This document shows positions 42,985-52,155 of a stretch of DNA of 64,000 bases, in pieces. The stretch lies in NCBI RefSeq assembly GCF_037203765.1, contig NZ_JBBCAS010000009.1:57572-121571 (forward strand), given 5' to 3'. The stretch's first letter is position 1, and each line of letters opens with the position of its first letter. This DNA is from Sediminicola sp037203765. Lineage in GTDB: Bacteria > Bacteroidota > Bacteroidia > Flavobacteriales > Flavobacteriaceae. The notes below the pieces were generated by a model. The model was not told where the DNA came from, made no database searches, and worked only from the letters and a program-made list of their open reading frames with translations. Made by a program: the position numbers and the translations under genes.

Positions 42985-43108
42985 AAAACCGAATTTACCC
43001 AGTAAAATTTGCGTCACCTGTGGACTACCCTTCCTTTGGAGAAAAAAATGGGAGAAGCATTGGGAAGAAGTAAAATACTGTAGTGAACGGTGTCGCCGCA
43101 ATAAATAA
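42974..43108 (+). CDS. DUF2256 small zinc-knuckle protein
   Basis: A 44-residue protein starting MAHKKPNLPSKICVTCGLPF, with CVTCG and CSERCRR as a probable four-cysteine metal site and a WRKKWEKHWEEVKYC segment. These short DUF2256 proteins are often located next to cryptochrome/photolyase genes, as here. The start overlaps the flavin reductase stop region by 11 bases and the photolyase gene begins 6 bases after its stop. The function is unknown. Confidence 0.88.
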   Translation: MAHKKPNLPSKICVTCGLPFLWRKKWEKHWEEVKYCSERCRRNK

Positions 43109-43114
43109 ACGATT

Positions 43115-44416
43115 ATGAATAATTTAGTCTGGTTCAGAAATGACCTAAGAACAAAGGACAATCAGTCACTTTTCAATGCCTGTACCGAAAGAGAAGACCA
43201 GGTAATTGGGGTGTACTGTTTTGATCCCAGACATTTTGACCAAGGACCTTTCGGCTTTAAAAAGACAGAAAAGTACAGGGCCAGATTCCTGGTGGAAACG
43301 GTTCTGGACTTAAAGAAAAATCTTGAGAAACTCAATATCCCCTTGCTTGTTTACCATCAAAAACCTGAGGTTCTCATCCCTACCTTGACAAAACAATTCA
43401 AAATAGACCATATTTACCTTCAAAAAGAATGGACTTCCGAAGAAAACAAGGTTTTGGAAGCTGTAAAATCCTATTTACCATCAACTACTGCCTTAAAAGA
43501 AAATTACGACCAGTTCCTTTTTCATCCAGAGGACATACCCTTTGATCGCATGGAACATGTTCCAGAGGTTTTTACGGCATTTCGCAAAAAGTTAGAAAAA
43601 TATTCCGCCATAAGGCCTTGCCTACATGACCCATCACCAAGGCTACCGGAACATTTGATATCCAATGACACTGCGGTTCCAACCCTTGAAGATTTAGGAT
43701 TTCAAGCATTTTCCATTGACCAAAGATCTGCCTTCCCATTCCAAGGAGGAGAGACAAAAGCCCTAAGTAGAATTGAGAACTATTTTTGGGAAACCAAGAA
43801 CTTGGCAACCTATAAGAGAACAAGAAATGGACTTGTAGGTGAGGCCTATAGTTCAAAACTATCCCCTTGGCTGGCCAATGGCAGTATTTCTCCGCGTACC
43901 ATCTATTGGGAGGTGAAGCACTTTGAACAGGAGGTCCAAAAGAACCAAGACACTTATTGGCTTGTATTTGAACTTATTTGGCGCGATTATTTCAAATATA
44001 TTTCTCTCAAACACCGCTCCAAAATTTTTCAAATAGGTGGACTCCTCAATAAGAACTACGATTGGGGTACCGATGACCGAAAGAAAGCACAATGGATCAA
44101 TGGGCACACCAAATATCCGTTTGTCAATGCAAACATGAAGGAGTTGGCCCTTACGGGCTGGATGAGCAATAGGGGCAGACAGAATGTAGCCAGCTTTTGG
44201 GCCAAGGAAATATGTCAGGATTGGCGTATTGGAGCGGCCTATTTTGAAAGTATGCTGTTGGATTACGACGTGCATAGCAATTGGGGCAACTGGATGTACA
44301 ATAGTGGGGTGGGCAATGATCCCAGAGACCGGAAATTCAATATTGGCAGACAAGCTGAAATGTATGACCCATCGGGCAAATTTCAAAAATTATGGTTACA
44401 GGAATCCCTATTCTGA
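43115..44416 (+). CDS. DASH-family cryptochrome/photolyase
   Basis: A 433-residue protein of the photolyase/cryptochrome superfamily. The antenna-binding N-terminus reads VWFRNDLRTKDNQSLFNAC; the FAD-binding C-terminal domain shows LIWRDYFKYISLKHRSKIFQ, NANMKELALTGWMSNRGRQN and SNWGNWMYNSGVGNDPRDR, all DASH hallmarks. DASH proteins repair cyclobutane dimers in single-stranded DNA and may signal. In operon with flavin reductase, DUF2256 and the Fe-S photolyase that follows. Confidence 0.93.
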   Translation: MNNLVWFRNDLRTKDNQSLFNACTEREDQVIGVYCFDPRHFDQGPFGFKKTEKYRARFLVETVLDLKKNLEKLNIPLLVYHQKPEVLIPTLTKQFKIDHIYLQKEWTSEENKVLEAVKSYLPSTTALKENYDQFLFHPEDIPFDRMEHVPEVFTAFRKKLEKYSAIRPCLHDPSPRLPEHLISNDTAVPTLEDLGFQAFSIDQRSAFPFQGGETKALSRIENYFWETKNLATYKRTRNGLVGEAYSSKLSPWLANGSISPRTIYWEVKHFEQEVQKNQDTYWLVFELIWRDYFKYISLKHRSKIFQIGGLLNKNYDWGTDDRKKAQWINGHTKYPFVNANMKELALTGWMSNRGRQNVASFWAKEICQDWRIGAAYFESMLLDYDVHSNWGNWMYNSGVGNDPRDRKFNIGRQAEMYDPSGKFQKLWLQESLF

Positions 44417-44438
44417 GAGAACAAAACAAAAACGAAGC

Positions 44439-45971
44439 ATGAAGACATTACGATTGATATTGGGAGACCAACTGAACTTAAAACATCCGTGGTTTAATGA
44501 CGTAGATCCAGAGGTAACCTATCTCATGGCCGAGATGCGTCAGGAAACAGATTATGTGACACACCACATCCAAAAAGTAGTGGCCTTTTTCCAAGCGATG
44601 AGAGAGTTTTCAAACGAACTAAAAGAAAAAGGGCACCAAGTAATCTACCTTCAGATCAGTTCCTCTGATAACCCTCAGGCATTGGATGAAATTATCCAAA
44701 ATAACATTGAAAAAATAAAGGCCGATAAATTTGAATACCAATGGCCAGATGAATACCGGTTGGACCAACAATTAATTCAAATTTGCCAAGACCTTTCCAT
44801 TGATTCCGAAGCATGTGACAGTGAACATTTCTTTACCTCACGATATGAGCTTAAGGATTTCTTTGAAGGCAAGAAGCAATTGGTCATGGAATCTTTCTAC
44901 CGTATGATGCGTAAGAAGCATGACATCATGATGGTGAACGGACAACCGGACGGGGGAAAATGGAACTACGACCAAAGCAATCGTAAAAAGTGGAAAGGAG
45001 ACCCAGAAATTCCGCACGAGCGTGGTTTTAGAAAAAACGTCACTTCCTTGGTTGAGGAAATACAGGCTTCAGGAGTAAATACCATAGGTACTATAGCGCC
45101 CGAAAACTTTAATTGGCCTACCTCCAGAGCAGATACTCTTTCTGTGTTGAACTATTTCTGCAAGAATCTATTGATCCATTTTGGTGATTACCAAGATGCC
45201 CTACATACAGACCAATACTACCTTTTCCACTCCAGACTATCGTTTGCCATGAACAGCAAGATGATTTCACCAAAAGAAGTCATTGACAAGGTATTGGATC
45301 ATTACTATGAGCATACGGACCAAATCCATATTTCCCAAGTAGAAGGATTTATAAGACAAATATTAGGTTGGCGGGAATACATGCGCGGTATTTATTGGAA
45401 AGAAATGCCAGGGTATAAAGACAAAAATGAACTTGATAACCACAATAAGCTGCCCGATTTCTTTTGGACAGGCGATACCAAAATGAATTGCCTGCACCAT
45501 GCCATATCCCAAAGCCTGGAAACTTCCTATGCCCACCATATCCAGCGATTGATGATTACCGGTAATTATGCCCTACTTACACAAACCCACCCTGATGCCG
45601 TGGACGCCTGGTATCTGGGCATTTATATTGACGCCATTGAATGGGTTGAGATTACCAATACCAGAGGGATGAGCCAATTTGCGGATGGTGGTATTGTGGC
45701 GACCAAACCTTACGTAAGCAGCGCCAATTACATCAATAAAATGAGCAATTATTGCAGCAGTTGCCATTATAGCCATACCAAAAAAACTGAAGACAATGCG
45801 TGCCCCTTCAATGCCCTATATTGGAACTTCTTGGATGAAAAAAAAGAGCATTTCCAAAATAACCAACGCATGGGCATGATGCTGAACCTGCTTAACAAAA
45901 AGGATAAAAAAGAACTGGCTGCTTTAAAGGAAAGGGCACAACAAATAATAGCGCATCCTGAAAACTTCTAA
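44439..45971 (+). CDS. Iron-sulphur photolyase (PhrB/FeS-BCP type)
   Basis: A 510-residue prokaryotic 6-4 photolyase-type protein. Four cysteines in the C-terminal region, Cys351, Cys439, Cys442 and Cys455 (MNCLHH, YCSSC, ACPFN), match the spacing of the 4Fe-4S ligands of Agrobacterium PhrB (offset by one). The ATG at 44439, 22 bases after the CRY-DASH stop, gives the family N-terminus MKTLRLILGDQLN; the longer open frame overlaps the upstream gene. Family members bind FAD and a ribityllumazine antenna and repair 6-4 photoproducts. Confidence 0.94.
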   Translation: MKTLRLILGDQLNLKHPWFNDVDPEVTYLMAEMRQETDYVTHHIQKVVAFFQAMREFSNELKEKGHQVIYLQISSSDNPQALDEIIQNNIEKIKADKFEYQWPDEYRLDQQLIQICQDLSIDSEACDSEHFFTSRYELKDFFEGKKQLVMESFYRMMRKKHDIMMVNGQPDGGKWNYDQSNRKKWKGDPEIPHERGFRKNVTSLVEEIQASGVNTIGTIAPENFNWPTSRADTLSVLNYFCKNLLIHFGDYQDALHTDQYYLFHSRLSFAMNSKMISPKEVIDKVLDHYYEHTDQIHISQVEGFIRQILGWREYMRGIYWKEMPGYKDKNELDNHNKLPDFFWTGDTKMNCLHHAISQSLETSYAHHIQRLMITGNYALLTQTHPDAVDAWYLGIYIDAIEWVEITNTRGMSQFADGGIVATKPYVSSANYINKMSNYCSSCHYSHTKKTEDNACPFNALYWNFLDEKKEHFQNNQRMGMMLNLLNKKDKKELAALKERAQQIIAHPENF

Positions 45972-46063
45972 GTCCCCATTCATTTTTTTGACGTTCCTTC
46001 ATCCAAAATCAGAAGATGAAACGTATGTATATTGTTCATTCCGCTTAGGCGCCTATATATAGA

Positions 46064-46097
46064 AAAAGTCCTTCCCAATGATTTGGAAAGGACTTTT
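46064..46097. terminator. Terminator between the photolyase gene and clpP
   Basis: Stem AAAAGTCCTT / AAGGACTTTT extended by a short CC/GG inner pair, about 9-base loop, with A/T runs outside. It lies between convergent genes and could serve both strands. Confidence 0.7.
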
Positions 46098-46118
46098 CAC
46101 TTTTATTTATAACTGGAA

Positions 46119-46667
46119 TTATTTTAAAATTCCATCTACAATACCGTAAGCTATGGACTCCTCGGCATTCATCCAAAAATCCCTATCAAAATCTTTCCTC
46201 ACCTTTTCAAAATCCTGACCACAGTTATCTGCCAAAATTTGGGCACTTAGGTCACGTGTTTTTAATATTTCACGTGCTTGGATTTCTATGTTTGAAGCTT
46301 GTCCCCTTGCCCCACCACTTGGTTGGTGGATCATTACTTGGGCATGTGGCTGAATAAAGCGTCTCCCCTTTTTTCCTGCCGACAACAGGATAGAACCCAT
46401 TGAAGCCGCCAATCCCGAGCAAACGGTAGAAACAGGGCTTTTCAATGATTTGATGGTATCGTAAATTGCAAAACCAGCGGTTACATATCCCCCAGGACTA
46501 TTGATCACCAATTGTATTTCCTTATTGTTCTGTAAATCCAAATATAAAAGACGATCAATTACATGTTTAGCGGAATCGTCATCAACCATTCCCCATAAAA
46601 ACACTTTTCTCTCCTCCAGCAATTTTTCGTCTATAGCTTCTTGTATCTTACCCTTTTTTGAACTCAT
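46119..46667 (-). CDS. clpP: ClpP-type serine protease subunit
   Basis: A 182-residue ClpP-fold protein. The catalytic triad is Ser89 in GLAASMGSI, His114 in MIHQPSGG and Asp163 in DFDRDFWMNAEES, with INSPGG at 55-60. The N-terminus (residues 1-20) is charged and short compared with ordinary ClpP propeptide and axial loops. No clpX or trigger factor gene is adjacent, unlike the typical tig-clpP-clpX set, so this is probably a second, orphan ClpP. A partner ATPase cannot be named from the window. Confidence 0.88.
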   Translation of the reverse strand: MSSKKGKIQEAIDEKLLEERKVFLWGMVDDDSAKHVIDRLLYLDLQNNKEIQLVINSPGGYVTAGFAIYDTIKSLKSPVSTVCSGLAASMGSILLSAGKKGRRFIQPHAQVMIHQPSGGARGQASNIEIQAREILKTRDLSAQILADNCGQDFEKVRKDFDRDFWMNAEESIAYGIVDGILK

Positions 46668-46689
46668 TGTTAGTTTTCTTTATTGCACC

Positions 46690-46697
46690 CAAAAATA
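46690..46697 (-). promoter_or_regulatory. -7 box of clpP
   Basis: Minus-strand TATTTTTG fits TAnnTTTG, 22 bases upstream of the clpP ATG (46667). No clear -33 at usual spacing. Confidence 0.45.
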
Positions 46698-46764
46698 ATC
46701 AATTTATCGGGATTTGTTATCCGAACAAACCCAGTGATTTCCCAAATATATACCTAAAAGGATT

Positions 46765-46772
46765 TATATTTG
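46765..46772 (+). promoter_or_regulatory. -7 box of the lipoprotein gene at 46789
   Basis: TATATTTG fits TAnnTTTG, 16 bases before the ATG. Confidence 0.5.
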
Positions 46773-46788
46773 TGAAAAGTTAAATAAT

Positions 46789-47469
46789 ATGAGAAAATAT
46801 ACCCTCCTTTTTGCTTTGGCTACCTTGATTTTTATCAGCTGTAAGTCAGATAAAAAAAACGAATCCAAATCTGAAGTAGCCGAACTGACCATCTTGGAAA
46901 AAGTGGCCAATGCCCACGGGATCGAGAAATGGAACAGTCTAAAGGAATTGGAATTTACCTTTAATGTGGATAGGGACACTACCCATTATGAACGTTCTTG
47001 GAAGTGGAACACAAAGTCCAATGATGTTACCGCCATGAGCGCCACCGATACCATTGTATACAATAGAAAAAGTGTGGATAGTCTTACCATAAAGACTGAT
47101 GGTGGATTTATAAACGACAAATATTGGTTGCTTGCCCCTTATAATCTTGTGTGGGACAAGGACAATTTTACCTTTGAACACGAGACTGAGGCCATTTCCC
47201 CAATTAGTGGTACGCCCATGCAAAAATTGACCATTGTTTACGGCAATGAGGGCGGCTACACTCCTGGAGATGCTTATGACTTTTATTTTGGGGACGACTA
47301 CATCATCAAAGAATGGGTTTTTAGAAAGGGAAACAGCCCTGAGCCCTCTACTATGACCACTTGGGAGGATTATATGGACGCAGATGGCTTAAAAATATCC
47401 AGAATGCACCAAAACAAGGATAGGGACTTTAAACTATATTTTACCAATATCAAGGCAGTTACGCAGTAG
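46789..47469 (+). CDS. Lipoprotein of unknown function
   Basis: A 226-residue protein with a lipoprotein signal peptide ending in FISC (Cys18). The mature protein has LEKVANAHGIEKWNSLKELEF near its start, then beta-strand-rich sequence (ERSWKWNTKSNDVTAM, KLTIVYGNEGGYTPGD, KISRMHQNKDRDFKLYF). This looks like a flavobacterial family with an outer-membrane-lipoprotein-like fold (DUF6503 is my tentative recollection). Predicted location: periplasmic leaflet of the outer or inner membrane. It converges on the MFS gene with 9 bases between stops. Confidence 0.72.
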   Translation: MRKYTLLFALATLIFISCKSDKKNESKSEVAELTILEKVANAHGIEKWNSLKELEFTFNVDRDTTHYERSWKWNTKSNDVTAMSATDTIVYNRKSVDSLTIKTDGGFINDKYWLLAPYNLVWDKDNFTFEHETEAISPISGTPMQKLTIVYGNEGGYTPGDAYDFYFGDDYIIKEWVFRKGNSPEPSTMTTWEDYMDADGLKISRMHQNKDRDFKLYFTNIKAVTQ

Positions 47470-47478
47470 CCCAATGGC

Positions 47479-48624
47479 CTACTTCTTTTTATTAAAGCCA
47501 AATGTTGCAAACAATACCACAATACAACAACCCAACAGGGTCATAAAACTTAACTTCAAAGAGGAAGATTCAGCCAAATAACCTAGGATCACAGGTCCCA
47601 AGAGAAATCCCGAGACTCCTGTACCGGCAATAAAAGCAACCCCTTGGGATGTTTTGACACCCTTGATATTGCCTCCAATTCGGAAGAGCTCGGGTACAAT
47701 GGCGGAGAATCCCAATCCTATAAAGGCGAAGCCTAAAATGGCCAGAAATGTATAGGTAGTCAGAACCAAGAAATATCCCATAATGGCCACCAATGCTCCC
47801 AGGGCCACAATCTTTATTGAACCTATTTTGGCACTGATCCCATCCCCCAAAAACCTTCCTACGGTCATGGTGATGGAAAATGCCAAAAAACCGGCACCTA
47901 TCAAGGAGACCGGGGCGTTGCTGATTTCCTGTAAAAAGATTCCACTCCAATCTACAATAGCCCCTTCGCTTCCCATAATAACGAAAGAGACCACTCCAAT
48001 TAAAAATAGCGGTCTGAAATTCTTCAATTTAAAAGGTTCCTTTTCAATGGGCGGAGAAACTATATGGATATAATTCCTGTAGAAAAACACGTTTACGACA
48101 AGGACCAATAGTATTGCCAGGATAATATGGAGCACGGGATTGTCCAATAGGAATATCATAAAACTGCCCAGACCGGCCAATACTCCTCCAAGACTAAAAA
48201 ATCCATGGGAAGCCGACATAAAATGCTGTCCATCTTCCTTTTCAATCTCGGTCACCAAGGTATTCATGGAAATATCCAAAAACCCATTAGCAGCACCATA
48301 TAGGTACAGTGCCCCAAGTAAAACATAATAATTAGGCGCCACAAAGGGCAGAAGTGCCGCTATACTGATCAAAAGAACACCATACCAGGTGGCCTTTCCC
48401 ACTCCAATGGCATTAATGATTTTAGAAGCCAAGGGGAAAATTGTAAAATTTCCCAGTGAAAGAAAAAATAGGGCAAATCCCAAGCTCGCCTTATCTATTC
48501 CGAGATCTCCCTTGACCTGGGGAATGTAAATGGCCCAAGTCCCAAATAGGATATTTAAACTTGCAAAAGCCCAGGCCGGGGCAAAATATCTAGGATTTGA
48601 AAGAATAAGCCGCAAAGACTTCAT
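47479..48624 (-). CDS. MFS transporter, sugar permease-like
   Basis: A 381-residue membrane protein with about twelve hydrophobic helices, of the major facilitator superfamily. Segments such as YIPQVKGDLGIDKASLGFAL in the first loop and an FGT motif resemble the fucose/glucose permease-like clade (FucP/YbjJ-type), but the substrate cannot be predicted. The gene starts 31 bases after the kynU stop on the same strand, so it may be co-transcribed with kynU. An aromatic-compound or other cargo is possible, as is sugar. Confidence 0.85.
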   Translation of the reverse strand: MKSLRLILSNPRYFAPAWAFASLNILFGTWAIYIPQVKGDLGIDKASLGFALFFLSLGNFTIFPLASKIINAIGVGKATWYGVLLISIAALLPFVAPNYYVLLGALYLYGAANGFLDISMNTLVTEIEKEDGQHFMSASHGFFSLGGVLAGLGSFMIFLLDNPVLHIILAILLVLVVNVFFYRNYIHIVSPPIEKEPFKLKNFRPLFLIGVVSFVIMGSEGAIVDWSGIFLQEISNAPVSLIGAGFLAFSITMTVGRFLGDGISAKIGSIKIVALGALVAIMGYFLVLTTYTFLAILGFAFIGLGFSAIVPELFRIGGNIKGVKTSQGVAFIAGTGVSGFLLGPVILGYLAESSSLKLSFMTLLGCCIVVLFATFGFNKKK

Positions 48625-48655
48625 AGGCTATGGTACTTTGAACGGCCAAAAATAC

Positions 48656-49924
48656 TTATTTCTTTAAGACTCCCGCTTTTAAAATTTGTCCAAATCTGTA
48701 CATGTCCTCATAAGAACAATAGAAGGGTGCGGGCGCCAATCGTATTACATTGGGTTCCCGCCAATCCGTGATAACGCCATTTTCCATTAAGTAATCGAAC
48801 AAGGGCCGTCCTTCCCCATGAAGGAAGACCGATAATTGGCAGCCTCTTTCTTTTGGTGTTATTATTTCGAAAGTACTGTCCACCTCCTTATCGATCTCAT
48901 GGAGAATAAACTCCAAATAGGCTGTAATCTTATTGCGTTTTTCTATTAGCGCATCCATTCCCACTTCTTCGAAAAGTTCCAAGCATGCCAAATAGGGAGC
49001 TACAGATAATATTGGTGCATTGCTCAGTTGCCAGGCATCCGCATTTTCCATGGGCTCAAATTCTGGTTTCATCAAAAAACGGGTATCCCTTTTGGTACCC
49101 CACCAACCTTCGAACCTAGGGATATCCTTACGATTCAAATAGCGTTCGTTAACAAAGACCCCGGAAGCGTTGCCAGGTCCGCTGTTCATATATTTATAGC
49201 TGCACCAAGATGCAAAATCCACATCCCAATCATGCAATTTCAATTTGATATTTCCTGCAGCGTGTGCGAGGTCCCACCCCACAAAGGCTCCTTGGGCTTT
49301 ACCTGCTTTGGTAATGGTTTCCATATCAAATACCTGTCCGTTGTAATAATTGACACCACCGATAAGGACCAAGGCCAGTTCATCGCCCACCTCTTCAATA
49401 GTCTGCAAAATATCCTCGGTCCTCCAAAAATTCTCCCCTTCCCTTTTCTTTACCTCTACAATGGCATCATTACTATCAAACCCATGAAAGCGAACCTGAC
49501 TCTGTAACATATACTGATCGGAGGGGAATGCTTTTTCCTCGCAGATTATCCTATACCTTTTTTTGGTAGGCCTGTAAAAAGAGACCATCAATAAATGAAG
49601 GTTTACGGTAAGTGTGTTCATTACCGTTACTTCTTCGGGTTTTGCGCCCACTACTTTGGCCAATGGGGCGGCCAATCTTTCATGGTAATCCCACCAAGGC
49701 TTGTCCGCATAAAAATGCCCTTCCACAGCAAGCTCCTTCCAATCGGTCATAACCTCATCCACAAATTTCTGTGTACGTTTCGGCTGAAGCCCCAGAGAAT
49801 TTCCCGTAAAATATATGACCTGTTTCCCATCTACCTTTGGAAAATGAAACTCGTCACGATATTTGCGAAGCTTGTCTTCTGCATCCAATTGTTGAGCGTA
49901 TTCGAGGGTATTTTTAAATTGCAT
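48656..49924 (-). CDS. kynU: Kynureninase
   Basis: A 422-residue fold-type I PLP enzyme at kynureninase length. Family features: YFTGNSLGLQPK near the N-terminus, LAHAAGNIKLKLHDWDVDFA, the PLP-lysine segment WCSYKYMNSGPGNASG, and FEGWWGTKRDTRF. It cleaves 3-hydroxykynurenine to 3-hydroxyanthranilate plus alanine, following Kmo. With kmo it forms two steps of the oxygen-dependent route from tryptophan to NAD. The MFS gene lies 31 bases downstream on the same strand. Confidence 0.95.
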   Translation of the reverse strand: MQFKNTLEYAQQLDAEDKLRKYRDEFHFPKVDGKQVIYFTGNSLGLQPKRTQKFVDEVMTDWKELAVEGHFYADKPWWDYHERLAAPLAKVVGAKPEEVTVMNTLTVNLHLLMVSFYRPTKKRYRIICEEKAFPSDQYMLQSQVRFHGFDSNDAIVEVKKREGENFWRTEDILQTIEEVGDELALVLIGGVNYYNGQVFDMETITKAGKAQGAFVGWDLAHAAGNIKLKLHDWDVDFASWCSYKYMNSGPGNASGVFVNERYLNRKDIPRFEGWWGTKRDTRFLMKPEFEPMENADAWQLSNAPILSVAPYLACLELFEEVGMDALIEKRNKITAYLEFILHEIDKEVDSTFEIITPKERGCQLSVFLHGEGRPLFDYLMENGVITDWREPNVIRLAPAPFYCSYEDMYRFGQILKAGVLKK

Positions 49925-49991
49925 AGGGTAGTTTTTCGGTAAAAATACGATATCAAAAAAGAATTAATTCTTAATATTACGGTAAGATTCG

Positions 49992-50462
49992 TCAGGATTT
50001 ATGGGTGTTCAATCTCATTTCAATGATGTGCTTTTTAAATCCAACCCGTTCATAAGCCTTGATAGCCGGAATATTATCATCATAGACCGTTAACCTGATC
50101 TCTGTCATTCCTTTGGCGGAAGCCCATTTTTTTAATACTTCAATGATCAATTGATTAACACCCTGCCCCCTGTATTCGGGAGCCGTATACATAAATCCCA
50201 AATAGGCATATTCCTTGTGGTCCAAATAGGGTCGTGCCTGTTTGATCAGGGCATAACCTGAGGCAATCACCACTCCATGGATTTCCACTACTACAACCTC
50301 TATATCGTCCGAGAGGATATATTCCTTTAAGTCGTAATAATGTACCGGATCCTGTTTAATAGTTGGGTCAAAAGGACGTTCAGCTACAATAATACCTTGT
50401 TCAAAACCCAATAAGGTTTCCAGATCATCAATAGTGGCCTTTCTACATGTAAAATCTTTCAT
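49992..50462 (-). CDS. GNAT-family N-acetyltransferase
   Basis: A 156-residue GNAT protein: the acetyl-CoA pyrophosphate-binding loop reads APEYRGQGVNQLIIEVL, followed by a C-terminal AIKAYERVGFKKH that is typical of the fold. An N-terminal CRKATIDDLETLL begins the domain. Substrate unknown. Upstream of kynU on the same strand with 67 bases between them, so the link to the kynurenine genes is not clear. Confidence 0.88.
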   Translation of the reverse strand: MKDFTCRKATIDDLETLLGFEQGIIVAERPFDPTIKQDPVHYYDLKEYILSDDIEVVVVEIHGVVIASGYALIKQARPYLDHKEYAYLGFMYTAPEYRGQGVNQLIIEVLKKWASAKGMTEIRLTVYDDNIPAIKAYERVGFKKHIIEMRLNTHKS

Positions 50463-50528
50463 GGTCTCTAACTTGGTTTGGCAAACGAATCAATCGCGGG
50501 TCCTGCTCAAAAATAGCATATAATTACA

Positions 50529-50536
50529 TAATTTTG
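50529..50536 (+). promoter_or_regulatory. -7 box of the O-methyltransferase gene
   Basis: TAATTTTG fits TAnnTTTG, 13 bases before the ATG at 50550. Confidence 0.55.
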
Positions 50537-50549
50537 CAAAAACGTATCC

Positions 50550-51191
50550 ATGCATTTCTTATCCCCTTTATTGGAAAACTATATTGCAGAACATTCCGAA
50601 CCGGAACCTTTGGTACTCCAAGAACTCACTAGGGAAACCCATCTAAAAGTTATACAGCCCCGGATGATCACAGGACATTTTCAGGGTAGGGTTTTGAGCG
50701 CGCTCTCCAAAATTATTTCTCCCAAGAACATCCTTGAAATAGGTACTTATACCGGGTATTCGGCCATATGCCTTGCCGAAGGTTTACAAAAGGACGGGGA
50801 ATTGCATACCATTGATGTCAATGAAGAACTGGGAGGCATACAACGGCGATATTTTGATAAGAGCGGGTATGGACATCAAATTGTCCAGCACGTAGGCGAT
50901 GCCGTTAAGGTGATCCCGACATTGGATGTGGTTTTTGACCTTGTTTTTATAGATGCCGGCAAGACCAGCTACGATGCCTATTTTGAAGCCGCCCTTGCAA
51001 AAACAAGACAGGGAAGTATTATCCTTTCGGACAACGTGCTCTGGTCAGGCAAGGTGGTTGAACCGTTGCAACCCAATGACAAAGCTACCAAGGTGTTGTT
51101 GGACTATAATAAAAAACTGAAGGAAGACCCACGGGTAGAAACGGTATTGCTACCTATAAGGGATGGGTTGACGCTAAGTAGGGTGTTATAA
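50550..51191 (+). CDS. SAM-dependent O-methyltransferase
   Basis: A 213-residue class I methyltransferase of the caffeoyl-CoA/catechol O-methyltransferase group. Motif I reads ILEIGTYTGYSAICLAEGL and the metal-binding part DLVFIDAGKTSYDAYFE; SDNVLWSGKV is also conserved. The N-terminal helix (YIAEHSEPEP) fits the family. It methylates small hydroxylated substrates, identity unknown. The 3' end overlaps the convergent PAP2 gene by 38 bases. Confidence 0.9.
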   Translation: MHFLSPLLENYIAEHSEPEPLVLQELTRETHLKVIQPRMITGHFQGRVLSALSKIISPKNILEIGTYTGYSAICLAEGLQKDGELHTIDVNEELGGIQRRYFDKSGYGHQIVQHVGDAVKVIPTLDVVFDLVFIDAGKTSYDAYFEAALAKTRQGSIILSDNVLWSGKVVEPLQPNDKATKVLLDYNKKLKEDPRVETVLLPIRDGLTLSRVL

Positions 51192-51732
51192 ATTTATGGT
51201 ACAGCCAATAAAACAAAAAGGCCGATAGGGTGCCTACCGTTGCCCCGACCAAAATATCTATTGGGTAATGCACCCCAACATAGATCCTACTGAACGTAAA
51301 CAACAGGGGCCAGATATAAAAGAATGAAACCCATTTATATTTAGGTCTCAAAAAAAGGAAAACCAGGGTTGTTATGGAAAAAGAACTGGAAGCATGACCA
51401 GAGAAAAAGCTGTATCCGCTTGGACTTCGCAAAATCCGGATCACCTTATTTATTTCCTCGTTGTTGTTGGGTCTTAACCTTGCCACAAATTCCTTTGTAA
51501 GATCTGTAAACCCCATAACAAAAGCTACCAAGACCAACACGGTCAGTGTCATGAACATAGCTTCCTTTTTAGGATACTTGATCCAGAGCAATATAAAAAA
51601 CAAAACAAACAAAGGGGTCCATGTGCTGATATTGGTTACTGTGGACCAAAACACGTCATAATCTTCAATCCCCAGACTATTAAGGTAGATAAAGATATTA
51701 CGATCCCATTCCGCAATTTTCTCGAGCATCAA
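51154..51732 (-). CDS. PAP2-family membrane phosphatase
   Basis: A 192-residue integral membrane phosphatase. The three motifs are KEFVARLRPN, SGHASSS and SRIYVGVHYPIDIL, with hydrophobic helices in between. Candidates for its substrate are undecaprenyl pyrophosphate or lipid phosphates. It is followed upstream by tatA (5 bases between the tatA stop and its start), so it is co-transcribed. Overlaps the O-methyltransferase gene at the 3' end. Confidence 0.9.
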   Translation of the reverse strand: MMLEKIAEWDRNIFIYLNSLGIEDYDVFWSTVTNISTWTPLFVLFFILLWIKYPKKEAMFMTLTVLVLVAFVMGFTDLTKEFVARLRPNNNEEINKVIRILRSPSGYSFFSGHASSSFSITTLVFLFLRPKYKWVSFFYIWPLLFTFSRIYVGVHYPIDILVGATVGTLSAFLFYWLYHKFITPYLASTHPL

Positions 51733-51737
51733 TTAAC

Positions 51738-52019
51738 TTACTTTCTCTTGATAACACCAGTGACTTCGTCCACGCTGTCCTTAACCTTATCAATTTCACT
51801 CTTGATGTCCTTGGTAAAGCTTGTGTCGATGCCCTGCTTATCCGCAGTTTTATAAATTTCTTGTTTGATATCTTCGGTTGCGTCTTTCAATTGTCGCATA
51901 CCTTTCCCCAGACCTCTAGCGATATCCGGTATTTTGTCAGCACCAAATACCATTACCACAATAAACATGATAAAGAATATCTCGCCACCGCTTATGAACA
52001 ATAATACATTTGCATACAT
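51738..52019 (-). CDS. tatA: Sec-independent translocase subunit TatA
   Basis: A 93-residue TatA/TatB-type protein: N-terminal helix (about 10-27), the hinge FGADKIPDIARGLGKGM (with a G-x-D-x-[LI]P-like kink), then a charged amphipathic helix. It forms the Twin-arginine translocation pore with TatC. Length and the short C-terminal tail fit TatA better than TatB. tatC is not in the window. Confidence 0.88.
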   Translation of the reverse strand: MYANVLLFISGGEIFFIMFIVVMVFGADKIPDIARGLGKGMRQLKDATEDIKQEIYKTADKQGIDTSFTKDIKSEIDKVKDSVDEVTGVIKRK

Positions 52020-52155
52020 ACCACAAATATAATGAGAAGTTTGGCAGCTAAATAAAAAAGCCCTGCCAAATTAGTTAAAATTTACTTCGTCCGAGCTAGG
52101 CTCCCAACCCTGCGGTAGGAGAAGATCAGTTCCGTTGGCATCAACCATAAAAAAA

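Noticed and set aside
44229..44438. N-terminal extension of the Fe-S photolyase frame
   Set aside because: These codons overlap the CRY-DASH gene in another phase; the family N-terminus begins at the ATG at 44439.
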